Shown: positions 53,565-62,540 of the stretch, piece after piece
How positions within the stretch are numbered: the first letter of the stretch is position 1
Layout of the letters: each line of letters opens with the position of its first letter
Source of the DNA: Photorhabdus bodei
Lineage (GTDB): Bacteria; Pseudomonadota; Gammaproteobacteria; Enterobacterales; Enterobacteriaceae
DNA length: 64,000 bases
Assembly: GCF_003287735.1 (NCBI RefSeq)
Contig: NZ_NSCM01000013.1
Span: 1 to 64,000 of the forward strand
Reading direction: 5' to 3'
Program-made: the position numbers and the translations under genes
The notes under the pieces: model-generated
What the model saw: only the letters and a program-made list of their open reading frames with translations
What the model was told of the DNA's origin: nothing
Database searches by the model: none

Positions 53565-53952
53565 AGGTGTTCGCAACCATAATCCGGGCAATATCCGCCA
53601 CGGCGATAAATGGCTGGGATTACACGACATACAAACAGATCCGTCATTTTGTCAGTTTGTGTCACCAGAATACGGCATACGGGCCATTATCAAGATTATC
53701 CGCAATTATGAACGAAAATACGGATTGAAGAGTATCCGGCAGATAATTTCTCGTTGGGCGCCACCGAATGAAAATGATACCGAAAATTATATTGCATGTA
53801 TGAGCCAGACGGTTGGTATTCCCTGTAACGCGGTGATTGATGTTGATAATCAGGTGATCATGACCCGATTGGTTTGCACCATCATTCAAATAGAGAACGG
53901 ACAGCAACCGTATGCTGATACGATCATTAAACGGGCGTTTGCGCTGTTATGA
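53557..53952 (+). CDS. P5/lysozyme-like phage protein, probable endolysin
   Basis: 131 residues from ATG 53557. The N-terminus RGVRNHNPGNIRHGDKWLGL and the following FVSPEYGIRAIIKIIRNYER, with IRQIISRWAPPNENDTENYI, match a family named after PRD1 structural protein P5 and common in enterobacterial phages. In the lysis position of P2 gene K, it probably degrades peptidoglycan, though P2 K belongs to another family. No signal sequence. Confidence 0.75.
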   Translation: MTRGVRNHNPGNIRHGDKWLGLHDIQTDPSFCQFVSPEYGIRAIIKIIRNYERKYGLKSIRQIISRWAPPNENDTENYIACMSQTVGIPCNAVIDVDNQVIMTRLVCTIIQIENGQQPYADTIIKRAFALL

Positions 53953-54329
53953 GGTTTAATCTGCACATACTTACCTTGAGTACGCTGGTGGTAGTGTCTG
54001 GCCTGCTCTGGTTCTATTACGGTGAGTATCAGCAAAAAAGCGATGAATACCAAACGCTGAACCAGCGGTATGAGCAACAGCAAACCATTACCGATAACGC
54101 ATTCCAGACCATCAGGATAATCAATGATATCTCACGGGTTAATAACGAAAATCGGAAGCGATCAGCCGTGGATGCTGCACAAATTCAGGCGGCTATCAAC
54201 ACTGTTGTTGTCGGTAATGATTGCGCCCGTCGTGCTGCTCCTGATAGGGCTGTTGTCCGGTTGCAGCAGCACGCGAACCGAATACGTTCAGGTACCGTTG
54301 ATGCCGATTCCGATGCATCTACTCGCTGA
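53949..54329 (+). CDS. lysB: Inner-membrane spanin (Rz/LysB type)
   Basis: 126 residues. One N-terminal membrane anchor (HILTLSTLVVVSGLLWFYYG) and a periplasmic helical coil (NQRYEQQQTITDNAFQTIRI). Pairs with the outer-membrane spanin encoded within and beyond its 3' end, as in lambda Rz/Rz1 and P2 LysB/LysC, to fuse the membranes at the end of lysis. Overlaps the endolysin gene by 4 bp. Confidence 0.85.
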   Translation: MRFNLHILTLSTLVVVSGLLWFYYGEYQQKSDEYQTLNQRYEQQQTITDNAFQTIRIINDISRVNNENRKRSAVDAAQIQAAINTVVVGNDCARRAAPDRAVVRLQQHANRIRSGTVDADSDASTR

Positions 54330-54462
54330 CTGTCTGCCCCCGGTCATATCCGACACAATGACATGGGGTGATAGCTTGTTGCTGAATGCACAGTTACTGG
54401 CGGTTATTGAACAGTGCAATCTGGATAAACAGGCCATTCGACAAATAGAACAGATTAGATAG
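54217..54462 (+). CDS. lysC: Outer-membrane spanin lipoprotein (Rz1/LysC type)
   Basis: 81 residues from ATG 54217, in a different frame from lysB and overlapping it. The signal MIAPVVLLLIGLLSGCSS ends in a lipobox with the acylated Cys; the mature part starts STRTEYVQVPLMPIP, Pro-rich as usual for Rz1. The longer frame from 54124 would bury the signal. Probable o-spanin. Confidence 0.8.
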   Translation: MIAPVVLLLIGLLSGCSSTRTEYVQVPLMPIPMHLLADCLPPVISDTMTWGDSLLLNAQLLAVIEQCNLDKQAIRQIEQIR

Positions 54463-54469
54463 GTGACAC

Positions 54470-54886
54470 ATGAATAAGCCTAACGCTTTGCGGAAGGTCC
54501 TGACAGAAAAGATCCCCTACTTGCGCGACAACCCTGAATACCTGCATTTGTTTGTTGAAGATGGCGTCGTTTTGGCGACAATGGCACTCTCCTTGTCTTA
54601 CGAATATGAATACACGCTAAACCTGATTATTGAAGCCTATCCCGATGATCAGGATGTGCTCATGGTGGTTATCGTGCATTGGATACGCGAGCACCAGCCA
54701 GATATTTTCGCTCATCCTGACAATCGCCGCAGCGGCTTTACTTTTGACGTGAATATTCTCAATGATGACACCGCTGATATCAGTATCGATCTGAAACTGA
54801 CCGAGCGTGTACTGGTCACCCAGCAAGGGCAGGTTAGCACGGTGTGCGCCGTTCCTGAGCCTGAAAACCCGTTTGACAGGTGGTGA
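54470..54886 (+). CDS. R: Tail completion protein (P2 gpR)
   Basis: 138 residues. NALRKVLTEKIPYLRDNPEY at the start and the IVHWIREHQPDIF block are typical of P2 R. Needed to finish tails. It is followed by S after one base. Confidence 0.92.
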   Translation: MNKPNALRKVLTEKIPYLRDNPEYLHLFVEDGVVLATMALSLSYEYEYTLNLIIEAYPDDQDVLMVVIVHWIREHQPDIFAHPDNRRSGFTFDVNILNDDTADISIDLKLTERVLVTQQGQVSTVCAVPEPENPFDRW

Positions 54887-54887
54887 G

Positions 54888-55553
54888 ATGAACGGTGACG
54901 CATTGCAGCCTTTGGATACCGCACTAACCGCCCTGTTGAATCAACTTTCTCCCGCCAGTCGAAAGCAGCTAGCCCGTGATATCGCACGGGACTTACGACA
55001 GAGCCAAATGCAACGTATCCGATCCCAGCGTAACCCTGACGGCAGCCGTTTTACCCAACGCAAGGCACAAACCCGCACTGTACAGCATGGTATAAAATTT
55101 ATCTGGCGCGGTGAACCTCGCACCTTGAAAAATTGGCAAATCCGCAAGGGCAAGAAGGGTGAAACGATTACCGGTTATGATGCCGAGCGTAAAGGGCAGC
55201 GTACTTTTTACAAACGCGATATCCAACGTTTTCTGGACGTCAAAACCGACCGGATAAGTACCCGAAAATCCGATAAAAAGTCCCGCATGTTTAAGAAACT
55301 GGCTACTGCGCGTTACTTACGTCTGTCCGCCAGTGAGCGGGAAGCCATTATCTTTTTCGCATCGAAAGTCACTGCGGTTGCTCGTGTGCATCAGTTCGGA
55401 TTAAAGGAACGTATGAGAGGGAAAAACATTGAAGCCAAATATCCATCGCGGCGACTTTTGGGACTGACACAGAGCGATATTCAACATATCGAAGACCAGA
55501 TATTTTCCCATCTCATCCACGGATGTGTGCCAGTCAGTACACAAACCTCATGA
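54888..55553 (+). CDS. S: Tail completion protein (P2 gpS)
   Basis: 221 residues from ATG 54888 (MNGDALQPLDTALTALLNQL). N-terminal PASRKQLARDIARDLRQSQM then QRIRSQRNPDGSRFTQRK are the phage virion morphogenesis (gpS) signature. P2 S has about 150 residues; the extra length here lies in the middle (KGKKGETITGYDAERKGQRT region and after). The C-terminal GLTQSDIQHIEDQIFSHL is usual. Confidence 0.9.
   Translation: MNGDALQPLDTALTALLNQLSPASRKQLARDIARDLRQSQMQRIRSQRNPDGSRFTQRKAQTRTVQHGIKFIWRGEPRTLKNWQIRKGKKGETITGYDAERKGQRTFYKRDIQRFLDVKTDRISTRKSDKKSRMFKKLATARYLRLSASEREAIIFFASKVTAVARVHQFGLKERMRGKNIEAKYPSRRLLGLTQSDIQHIEDQIFSHLIHGCVPVSTQTS
55524..55541 (+). promoter_or_regulatory. Ogr/Delta-type late activator site upstream of V
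   Basis: TGT-N12-ACA inside the end of S, 50 bp before the V start, as expected for the V late promoter of P2-like phages. The overlapping TGTGT/ACACA allows two registers. Confidence 0.7.
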
Positions 55554-55590
55554 CGTGCAGGTGAGGGTTTGGGGTGACATTGTTGTCTGC

Positions 55591-56229
55591 ATGAACACAC
55601 AATTAACTGAACTGTTGCGCCGATTGCGCAATCTGATCCGAATCGGCGTCATTACCCAAGTAGATACTACACGGGGCATGTGCCGGGTTATGACAGGCAA
55701 TCTTGAAACCGACTGGTTGCACTGGTTGACATCCAGAGCGGGAAGTTCCCGAACATGGTGGGCGCCCAGTATTGATGAACAGGTTTTATTGCTATCCCTT
55801 GGTGGTGACTTGACCACAGCTTTTATACTGCCTGCGATTTTTTCTGATGAGTTTCCGGCCCCTTCGGCATCACCGGAAGCGGTGTGTATCGCTTTTCCTG
55901 ATGGTGCCGTGATGGAATATGAACCGCAGACCAGCACCTTAACTGTCACAGGTATTAAGACTGCCATGATCACCGCGTCGGCCTCCGTACATGTTACTGC
56001 ACCAGAAATCACTTGTGTGGCCGGCAATCAGATCACATTGGATACACCCACCGTCATTTGCACCCACCATCTGACTACGGGCAGTCTGGAAGTGCGAAAA
56101 AACGGCACTATGCGCGGCAATATCGTCCATGTAGGGGGTGAATTCAGTTCTAACGGGGTTGTGGTGGATTCGCACCGACACCACGGTGTGCGCTCCGGTG
56201 ACAGTACATCGGGAGTCCCCATATCATGA
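55591..56229 (+). CDS. V: Baseplate spike protein (P2 gpV)
   Basis: 212 residues from ATG 55591 (MNTQLTELLRRLRNLIRIGV), a start typical of gpV. An OB-like domain is followed by a beta-helix with HVTAPEITCVAGNQITLDTP, and a C-terminal tip VVVDSHRHHGVRSGDSTSG whose His-x-His binds iron in P2. It punctures the outer membrane. Overlaps W by 4 bp. Confidence 0.94.
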   Translation: MNTQLTELLRRLRNLIRIGVITQVDTTRGMCRVMTGNLETDWLHWLTSRAGSSRTWWAPSIDEQVLLLSLGGDLTTAFILPAIFSDEFPAPSASPEAVCIAFPDGAVMEYEPQTSTLTVTGIKTAMITASASVHVTAPEITCVAGNQITLDTPTVICTHHLTTGSLEVRKNGTMRGNIVHVGGEFSSNGVVVDSHRHHGVRSGDSTSGVPIS

Positions 56230-56567
56230 TGTACCTTGGTATGAATCGACAGACGGGTGAGGCTATCAGCGATATCGCCCATGTTCGCCAGTCAGTTAGC
56301 GATATCTTGCTAACGCCGATGGGTAGCCGTATTACTCGCCGCCAATATGGTTCGTTGTTATCCGAACTGATTGATGCGCCCCAAAATCCTGCTTTACGTC
56401 TGCAAATTATGGCTGCGTGCTATACCGCCATCCAGCGATGGGAACCCCGCATTACCCTGACCGCTATCACTATCAATCAGGGTGAAGCCGGATACATGAC
56501 TGTTGATATCAGCGGCCAATATCGGCTATCCAATGTCCCGGTTGCTTTTTCTGTGCCTGTGGGGTGA
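56226..56567 (+). CDS. W: Baseplate wedge protein (P2 gpW)
   Basis: 113 residues, gp25-like lysozyme-fold family. GEAISDIAHVRQSVSDILLT and GSRITRRQYGSLLSELIDAP are the conserved blocks. Part of the baseplate with V and J. Overlaps J by 4 bp. Confidence 0.94.
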   Translation: MMYLGMNRQTGEAISDIAHVRQSVSDILLTPMGSRITRRQYGSLLSELIDAPQNPALRLQIMAACYTAIQRWEPRITLTAITINQGEAGYMTVDISGQYRLSNVPVAFSVPVG

Positions 56568-57478
56568 TCATGCCGACCATCGACCTTAGTCAGTTACCGC
56601 CGCCGGAGGTTGTCGAACTACTGGATTTCGAAACCCTGCTGGCTGAGCGAAAAGAAAAACTGATTTCACTGTATCCGCCAGAGCATCGCGATGCTATCAC
56701 CCGCACATTGGCGCTGGAATCCGAACCCATCACCAAACTGTTGCAGGAAAACGCCTATCGGGAATTGCTCTTGCGTCAGCGCGTCAATGAGGCGGCGCGG
56801 GCGGCGATGGTGGCGTATGCCACAGGCAGCGACTTAGACCAACTGGGGGCGAATAACAATGTGCAGCGTTTGGTATTACAGCCCGCTGATAATCTCGCCA
56901 TACCACCGATCTCTGCGGTGCTGGAATCTGACGCTGATTTTCGGGTACGCATTCCGCAAGCGTTCGAGGGGTTAAGCGTCGCCGGCCCTGTTGCGTCCTA
57001 TGAATACCATGCGCGTAGTGCTGACGGACGGGTTGCCGATGCATCGGTGATAAGCCCGGCACCTGCCTGTGTCACCGTCAGTATTTTGTCACGTGAGGGG
57101 AACGGCGCGGCCAGTGATGAATTGATTGCGGTCGTGAATACTGCTCTGAATGATGAGGACGTTCGTCCCGTGGCGGATCGTCTGACCGTACAGTCTGCGG
57201 AGATTGTCGATTATCAAATTGATGCCGTGCTGTACCTGTACCTAACTCCGGAATATGAGCCGATATTGCAGGCTGTGCGTGAACGGCTGGCACGTTACAC
57301 TGCTGAGCAACACCGGATTGGCCGCGATATCGTGCGCAGTGCCATCTTTGCTGTCTTGCATATGCCTGGTGTTCAGCGTGTTCACCTGAAAGCTCCGGCT
57401 CAGGATGTGATTTTGGATAAAACTCAAGCGAGTTTTTGCACACGTGTGCAGGTAGTGATTGGGGGAGCGGATGAATAA
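56564..57478 (+). CDS. J: Baseplate wedge protein (P2 gpJ)
   Basis: 304 residues from GTG 56564 or 302 from ATG 56570 (MPTIDLSQLPPPEVVELLDF). Contains LLQENAYRELLLRQRVNEAA and ATGSDLDQLGANNNVQRLVL, the baseplate J family pattern. Structural part of the baseplate. Overlaps I by 8 bp. Confidence 0.94.
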   Translation: MIMPTIDLSQLPPPEVVELLDFETLLAERKEKLISLYPPEHRDAITRTLALESEPITKLLQENAYRELLLRQRVNEAARAAMVAYATGSDLDQLGANNNVQRLVLQPADNLAIPPISAVLESDADFRVRIPQAFEGLSVAGPVASYEYHARSADGRVADASVISPAPACVTVSILSREGNGAASDELIAVVNTALNDEDVRPVADRLTVQSAEIVDYQIDAVLYLYLTPEYEPILQAVRERLARYTAEQHRIGRDIVRSAIFAVLHMPGVQRVHLKAPAQDVILDKTQASFCTRVQVVIGGADE

Positions 57479-58079
57479 CCGCTTGTTACCGGTCGGATCA
57501 TCACTGCTGGAAGTGGCCGCCGCTGAAGCCCTCGCCAGTCTGGCAGATGTACCGGTTCCCCTTCGTGACTTGTGGAGTCCTGAGCGGTGTCCAGTGAAAT
57601 TGCTCCCCTATCTGGCGTGGGCGTGGTCAGTTGATCGCTGGGATATGGACTGGCCGGAGAATACTAAACGCGAGTCAATTAAGGCGTCGATGTTTGTTCA
57701 TCAGCACAAGGGAACAATAGGCGCTATCCGCCGTGTGGTGGAACCGTTCGGTTATCTCATCCGTGTTATCGAATGGTGGCAAACCAATGATGCCCCCGGC
57801 ACTTTCCGATTGGATATTGGCGTCATGGAAACCGGTATCACAGCGGAAACTTATCAAGAACTAGAGCGGTTGATTTTTGATGCCAAACCCGCTTCACGGC
57901 ATTTGGTCGGTATGTCTATTCAGTTGGAGACCGGCGGCGAAAATTATTGCGCGGTCACTAGTTACAGCGGTGATGTATTAACCGTTTACCCCTATATCCC
58001 GGAATTAATTACCGTCACTGGCTCTGATGTAGTAGGGGCTGGAGTGCATATTATTGATGATGTGTGGATTGAGTCATGA
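57471..58079 (+). CDS. I: Tail protein I (P2 gpI)
   Basis: 202 residues from ATG 57471 (MNNRLLPVGSSLLEVAAAEA). Signature: RCPVKLLPYLAWAWSVDRWD, and HQHKGTIGAIRRVVEPFGY. Baseplate component linked to the tail fibre. Overlaps H by 4 bp. Confidence 0.94.
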   Translation: MNNRLLPVGSSLLEVAAAEALASLADVPVPLRDLWSPERCPVKLLPYLAWAWSVDRWDMDWPENTKRESIKASMFVHQHKGTIGAIRRVVEPFGYLIRVIEWWQTNDAPGTFRLDIGVMETGITAETYQELERLIFDAKPASRHLVGMSIQLETGGENYCAVTSYSGDVLTVYPYIPELITVTGSDVVGAGVHIIDDVWIES

Positions 58080-59599
58080 GGACCAAATATTTTGCCCTGT
58101 TAACTCAATTGGGCGCGGATAAGCTGGCAAATGCTGCCGCGTTGGGTACCAAGATTGAAATCACCCATATGGCTGTTGGTGATGGTGGCGGAAGCTTGCC
58201 GACACCAGATACTACACAGACTAAACTGGTTAACGAACGCCGTCGTGCGGCGATTAATGAGCTAAATGTTGATCCCAAGAATACTAACCAGATTATTGCC
58301 GAGCAGGTAATCCCCGAAAACGAGGGCGGTTGGTGGATACGGGAAATTGGCCTGTTTGATAAAGACGGTATTTTGATTGCCGTCGGAAACTGCGCGGAGA
58401 CTTACAAACCGCAGTTACAGGAAGGCGCTGGGCGTACACAGACTATTCGTATGGTCTTGATTGTCAGCAGTACCGACACAGTAACATTGAAAGTTGATCC
58501 CTCCGTGGTGCTGGCAACGCGGGAATATGTGGACGAGTCGATTCAAATTCATGTGAAGAACCCTAATCACCCTGACGCTACGCTAAAAGATAAGGGTTTC
58601 GTTGTTTTGAGCAGCGCAGTAGATAGTAATAGTGAAATCCACGCGGCAACCCCGAAGGCGGTTAAGGCGGCGTATGACTTGGCAAATGTCGCGGACAATA
58701 AGGCTAATGGCCGTGTGCCTGCTAATCGTAAAGTGAACGGGAAGGCGCTTTCCTCTGATATTTCACTGAATGCGGGGGATATTGGGGCGTATACCAAAGG
58801 GGAAATGGATTCTCGTGTGAATGAAGTCAACATATTGGCAAATAAGGCAAACCAGAATGCGACCGATGCTAATGATAATGCTAATAGTCGATTGTCCAGG
58901 AAGGATAACGGCGCTGACATTCCTGACAGAAATGCTTTTGTGAAAAACCTCAATTTGCTGGAAACGGTGGTGTTGGCTAAAGGAGCAGTACCGAGCAACC
59001 GGAAAATCAACGGTAAGGCGTTGACCGGGGACCTTAGTTTGAGTGCTGGAGATGTGGGAGCATATACGCGAGCAGAGAGTGATAATACTTTCTTGCGTAT
59101 TTCTAGCGATAAAACCGCCACCGTTGGTAGTTTACTGATTGATAGCAAAACGCCTTTTCCTGAATTGCGTTTCAAATCGAAAGATGGGTATGTAGTAGGA
59201 ATTAACGGCTCAGAAGGAAAATTGTTGCATATCTATTCTAACGATTCGAGCAATCGGCGGCGTTACAATATACTAATACCTGAGCGAAGCGGTACTCTTG
59301 CGCTACAAAATGCAGCGATAAAATCTGAAAATGGTTGGTGGCAATGCGGGGATACGGGAATAATGATTCAATGGGTTAAAGTTGCATCCAGTCAACAGTC
59401 ATGGGTAAAAGTCAATTATCCAATTTCTTTTAAAAATAAGTTCCTTGGCTATATTGCCAGTATGTCGAGTGTCAATACATCAACGGGCCACACATTAGTA
59501 CGTAATGCAACACTATCGACATTTGAATATCAAGCTGGCACTCCTAACAATAATGAGAATCCAGACAGAGTTGTACATATATTATTTTGGGGGGTATAA
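58076..59599 (+). CDS. H: Tail fibre protein (P2 gpH)
   Basis: 507 residues. The N-terminal 150 residues are the conserved attachment domain (TKYFALLTQLGADKLANAAA; NEGGWWIREIGLFDKDGILI). Two tail-collar repeats follow: KVNGKALSSDISLNAGDIGA near residue 221 and KINGKALTGDLSLSAGDVGA near 306. The C-terminal receptor-binding part (after about 400) has no obvious kin and probably sets host range. Shorter than P2 H (669). Confidence 0.92.
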   Translation: MRTKYFALLTQLGADKLANAAALGTKIEITHMAVGDGGGSLPTPDTTQTKLVNERRRAAINELNVDPKNTNQIIAEQVIPENEGGWWIREIGLFDKDGILIAVGNCAETYKPQLQEGAGRTQTIRMVLIVSSTDTVTLKVDPSVVLATREYVDESIQIHVKNPNHPDATLKDKGFVVLSSAVDSNSEIHAATPKAVKAAYDLANVADNKANGRVPANRKVNGKALSSDISLNAGDIGAYTKGEMDSRVNEVNILANKANQNATDANDNANSRLSRKDNGADIPDRNAFVKNLNLLETVVLAKGAVPSNRKINGKALTGDLSLSAGDVGAYTRAESDNTFLRISSDKTATVGSLLIDSKTPFPELRFKSKDGYVVGINGSEGKLLHIYSNDSSNRRRYNILIPERSGTLALQNAAIKSENGWWQCGDTGIMIQWVKVASSQQSWVKVNYPISFKNKFLGYIASMSSVNTSTGHTLVRNATLSTFEYQAGTPNNNENPDRVVHILFWGV

Positions 59600-60046
59600 A
59601 TGGTTTATTTCTCCAGAAAAGAAGGCGCTTTTTATAATGAAGCTTATGAAGAATGCGTTGAAATAACAGCAGAAAAACACAATGAATTACTCGCCGGGCA
59701 ATCGCGCGGTTTATCAATTGTCAGTAGTAAAGAGGGTTATCCAGTACTCATTGAACGTGCTCCGTCCGTTTATCATAAATATGATGGTGAAAAATGGATA
59801 ATATCAGAAAGTGATAAAATAAAGCTTAGACAGGAACAGCAGCAACAAGCAGAACATAAGAAACAGCAACTTATGCTCACGGTAGGTAAACAGATAGCCC
59901 CGTTACAAGATGCGGTAGATTTGGGGATGGCGAGTGATGAGGAAAAATCGCTGTTAGCCGATTTGAAAAGATATAGGGTATTACTGAACCGCGTTGATGT
60001 TAATTTAATGCCAGATATTCATTGGCCCGAAAACCCCTCAGAATAA
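59600..60046 (+). CDS. G: Tail fibre assembly protein (P2 gpG-like)
   Basis: 148 residues, Caudo_TAP family. YFSRKEGAFYNEAYEECVEI at the start, then GYPVLIERAPSVYHKYDGEK and a long helical, Gln/Lys-rich segment. The start ATG immediately follows the H stop. It chaperones fibre folding and usually co-varies with the C-terminus of H. Confidence 0.9.
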   Translation: MVYFSRKEGAFYNEAYEECVEITAEKHNELLAGQSRGLSIVSSKEGYPVLIERAPSVYHKYDGEKWIISESDKIKLRQEQQQQAEHKKQQLMLTVGKQIAPLQDAVDLGMASDEEKSLLADLKRYRVLLNRVDVNLMPDIHWPENPSE

Positions 60047-60346
60047 TGGAATCAGAGCCGCAGTAGTTTAGTTCTTATTTGAGCGGCTCTGACTATTCGA
60101 TATCGGGAGCCTGTGAGGTATCTACTCTATTTCTGCAACGTCTTCTATTTTAAGTTTCATAGTGCGTAATGTAACGACTGAATATTTTAATTCGATGACG
60201 TCTTATTAATTGCTCAGGGGGTAGATGTTCTTGTGACTTTTTTGATATCCTCCACTTTGTGCTATCCCTGATACTTACCCAATCAACTGAATTTTATTGT
60301 CACAGCGATCACCATAGTGAAATCATCATTACGGGAGTCTTTCGCT
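60047..60346 (+). other. Intergenic region between G and FI with hairpin and late promoter
   Basis: 300 bp. A hairpin CAGAGCCGC/GCGGCTCTG (60054-60062 and 60084-60092) may end the G transcript, though no T-run follows. At 60258-60275, TGT-N12-ACT nearly matches the Ogr site and would drive the FI operon. No gene was seen. Confidence 0.6.
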
Positions 60347-61519
60347 ATGGCACAAGATTATCATCATGGCGTCCGCGTGCAGGAAATCAACGAGGGCACG
60401 CGCACCATTACCACTGTCAGCACCGCTATTGTCGGGCTAGTCTGCACAGCGGATGATGCTGACACCAAAACTTTTCCCTTGAACATGCCAGTCTTGTTAA
60501 CCGACGTTCTGACTGCCAGTAGTAAGGCTGGAAAAACGGGCACACTGTCCCATGCTCTGCGAGCGATTGCCGACCAGTCCAAACCCGTGACTGTTGTTGT
60601 GCGTGTGGCTCAAGGGGAAACCGAAGTCGAAACCACGTCGAATATCATTGGCGGTGTTACCGACGAAGGCAAAAAAACGGGAATGCAGGCGCTGCTTGCG
60701 GCACAAGGTCAGCTCGGCATCAAACCGCGTATTTTGGGGGCGCCCGGTCATGATACCCAACTCGTTGTAACAGCCCTTGCCGACATCGCTCAAAAGCTGC
60801 GGGCAATGGCTTATGTCAATGCTTACGGCTGCAAGACCATTGCCGACGCTATCAAATACCGCAACAATTTTAACCAGCGCGAACTGATGTTGATTTGGCC
60901 GGACTTCCTCAGTTGGGATACGGTCAAAAATAGTGAGTCTATCGCATACGCAACGGCTCGTGCGCTGGGCCTGCGTGCCAAAATTGACGAGGAAACCGGT
61001 TGGCACAAAACCTTGTCCAACGTTGGTGTCAATGGTGTGACAGGGATTTCTGCCGATGTCTTTTGGGATTTGCAGGATGTTGCCACCGATGCCAACCTGC
61101 TTAACCAGAACGCCGTTACGACCTTGATCCGCAAGGACGGTTTTCGCTTCTGGGGTTCCCGCACCTGTTCGGATGATCCACTGTTTCAGTTCGAAAGTTA
61201 CACACGCACGGCGCAGGTACTGGCCGACACGATGGCTGATGCGCATATGTGGGCGACTGACAAGCCACTGACACCTTCTCTGGTACGCGACATTATCGAA
61301 GGTATTAATGCCAAGCTGCGCGAACTGAAATCCAATGGTTACCTGATCGACGGTCAGTGCTGGTATGACGACAGTGTTAACACCAAGGACACCCTGAAAG
61401 CAGGCAAACTGTTCATTGATTACAACTACACGCCGATCCCGCCATTGGAAAACCTGCTGTTGCGCCAGCGCATCACTGACCAGTACCTGATGAATTTCGC
61501 CAACAGCATTAACAGCTAA
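60347..61519 (+). CDS. FI: Tail sheath protein (P2 gpFI)
   Basis: 390 residues from ATG 60347 ([20 protein letters not shown]), with GGGAG ahead. P2 FI has 396. Blocks SALVGL-like [16 protein letters not shown] and [20 protein letters not shown] fit the contractile sheath family, and the C-terminus [19 protein letters not shown] is well conserved. It forms the contractile outer tail. A 360-codon antisense frame on the other strand is a coding-bias artefact. Confidence 0.96.
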   Translation: MAQDYHHGVRVQEINEGTRTITTVSTAIVGLVCTADDADTKTFPLNMPVLLTDVLTASSKAGKTGTLSHALRAIADQSKPVTVVVRVAQGETEVETTSNIIGGVTDEGKKTGMQALLAAQGQLGIKPRILGAPGHDTQLVVTALADIAQKLRAMAYVNAYGCKTIADAIKYRNNFNQRELMLIWPDFLSWDTVKNSESIAYATARALGLRAKIDEETGWHKTLSNVGVNGVTGISADVFWDLQDVATDANLLNQNAVTTLIRKDGFRFWGSRTCSDDPLFQFESYTRTAQVLADTMADAHMWATDKPLTPSLVRDIIEGINAKLRELKSNGYLIDGQCWYDDSVNTKDTLKAGKLFIDYNYTPIPPLENLLLRQRITDQYLMNFANSINS

Positions 61520-61529
61520 GGGGCTACTC

Positions 61530-62045
61530 GTGGCATTACCTCGTAAACTCAAATACCTGAATTTGTTCAATGATGGCAATAATTACATCGGTGTTGTGGA
61601 AGAAATGACGCTTCCTAAACTGAGCCGTAAGCTCGAAGCCTATCGCGGCGGTGGCATGAATGGTACCGCCTCGGTGGACTTGGGGCTGGATGATGGCGCA
61701 CTGGATACCGAATTTACCTTGGGCGGCGTGGAAGCCCAACTTTACCGCCAATGGGGCATTGAGAAAGTGGACGGTGTTTCTCTGCGCTTTAACGGCTCCT
61801 TTCAGCGTGATGATACCAGGGAAGTGATTGCGGTCGAAGTCGTGATGCGTGGCCGCTTTTCGGAGTTTGACCACGGCAGCTATAAACAGGGCGACAACAG
61901 CCAGACCAAAGTCAGCGCCAAAAACACCTACTTCAAACTGACGTGGGACGGAGAAGTCCTGATCGAAATCGACACCGTTAATATGGTGGAAATCGTTGGT
62001 GGTGTTGACCGTCTGGAAGCCCACCGACGCGCCATCGGTTTGTAA
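61530..62045 (+). CDS. FII: Tail tube protein (P2 gpFII)
   Basis: 171 residues (P2 FII 172). ALPRKLKYLNLFNDGNNYIG and the VEEMTLPKLSRKLEAYRGGG block are the family signature. It forms the inner tube. Ten bases after FI. Confidence 0.96.
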   Translation: MALPRKLKYLNLFNDGNNYIGVVEEMTLPKLSRKLEAYRGGGMNGTASVDLGLDDGALDTEFTLGGVEAQLYRQWGIEKVDGVSLRFNGSFQRDDTREVIAVEVVMRGRFSEFDHGSYKQGDNSQTKVSAKNTYFKLTWDGEVLIEIDTVNMVEIVGGVDRLEAHRRAIGL

Positions 62046-62088
62046 CAATTGAACGCTTATCATCTAAATCACTATAGGAACATTCACC

Positions 62089-62406
62089 ATGATTGAACAA
62101 ACCCCTGTTGCCCAGCCGGAACACGCTACAGTGACACTGGAAGAACCTATTACCCGTGGTGCAACCACCATCAGCGACGTCGTTGTGCGTAAGCCCAACA
62201 GTGGCGCACTGCGTGGTGTCCGCTTGCAGGCCCTGATGGAAATGGACGTTGATTCTATGATGTTGGTGTTGCCTCGTGTCACCGCGCCGGCACTGACCAA
62301 AAATGATTTGTTGCTGATGTCGCCAGGTGATCTGATTAACCTCAGCATTGAGGTGGTCAATTTTTTGCTGCCGAAGTCGGTGAAGTCCGATTTCCAGCAT
62401 CAATAA
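62089..62406 (+). CDS. E: Tail assembly protein E (zero-frame product)
   Basis: 105 residues, the short product of the E/E' pair (tail chaperone). PVAQPEHATVTLEEPITRGA and the ALMEMDVDSMMLVLPRVTAP block are typical. Ribosomes that shift at 62361-62367 make the longer E+E' form. Confidence 0.93.
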   Translation: MIEQTPVAQPEHATVTLEEPITRGATTISDVVVRKPNSGALRGVRLQALMEMDVDSMMLVLPRVTAPALTKNDLLLMSPGDLINLSIEVVNFLLPKSVKSDFQHQ

Positions 62407-62540
62407 CCGTTGATGAACTGGTGGCAGATATTGCCACCGTGTTTCACTGGTCGCCTGCTGTGGCAACTGAGATGGGCCTGCCTGAATTGTTGGCATGGCG
62501 TTACCGGGCCATGAAACGGAGTGGGGCCGATAATGAGTGA
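62089..62540 (+). CDS. E': Tail chaperone fusion E+E' made by -1 frameshift
   Basis: The slippery heptamer T-TTT-TTG at 62361-62367 is in the right register (zero frame AAT-TTT-TTG). A -1 shift continues into AAEVGEVRF, then ITVDELVADIATVFHWSPAV and on to GADNE, stopping at 62540. The shifted protein is about 150 residues. The known P2 E/E' signal has the same T-run, and its product helps load the tape measure T. Confidence 0.88.
62361..62367 (+). promoter_or_regulatory. Programmed -1 ribosomal frameshift site
   Basis: TTTTTTG read as T-TTT-TTG in the E frame. Shifting joins E to E'. No downstream pseudoknot was worked out. Confidence 0.85.

Noticed and set aside
60497-61579. 360-codon minus-strand frame across the FI sheath gene
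   Set aside because: Exact antisense of a well-conserved structural gene; long because of codon bias. No start signal or family.
61536-62496. Two long minus-strand frames opposite FII and E
   Set aside because: Shadows of genuine tail genes; composition typical of antisense translation.
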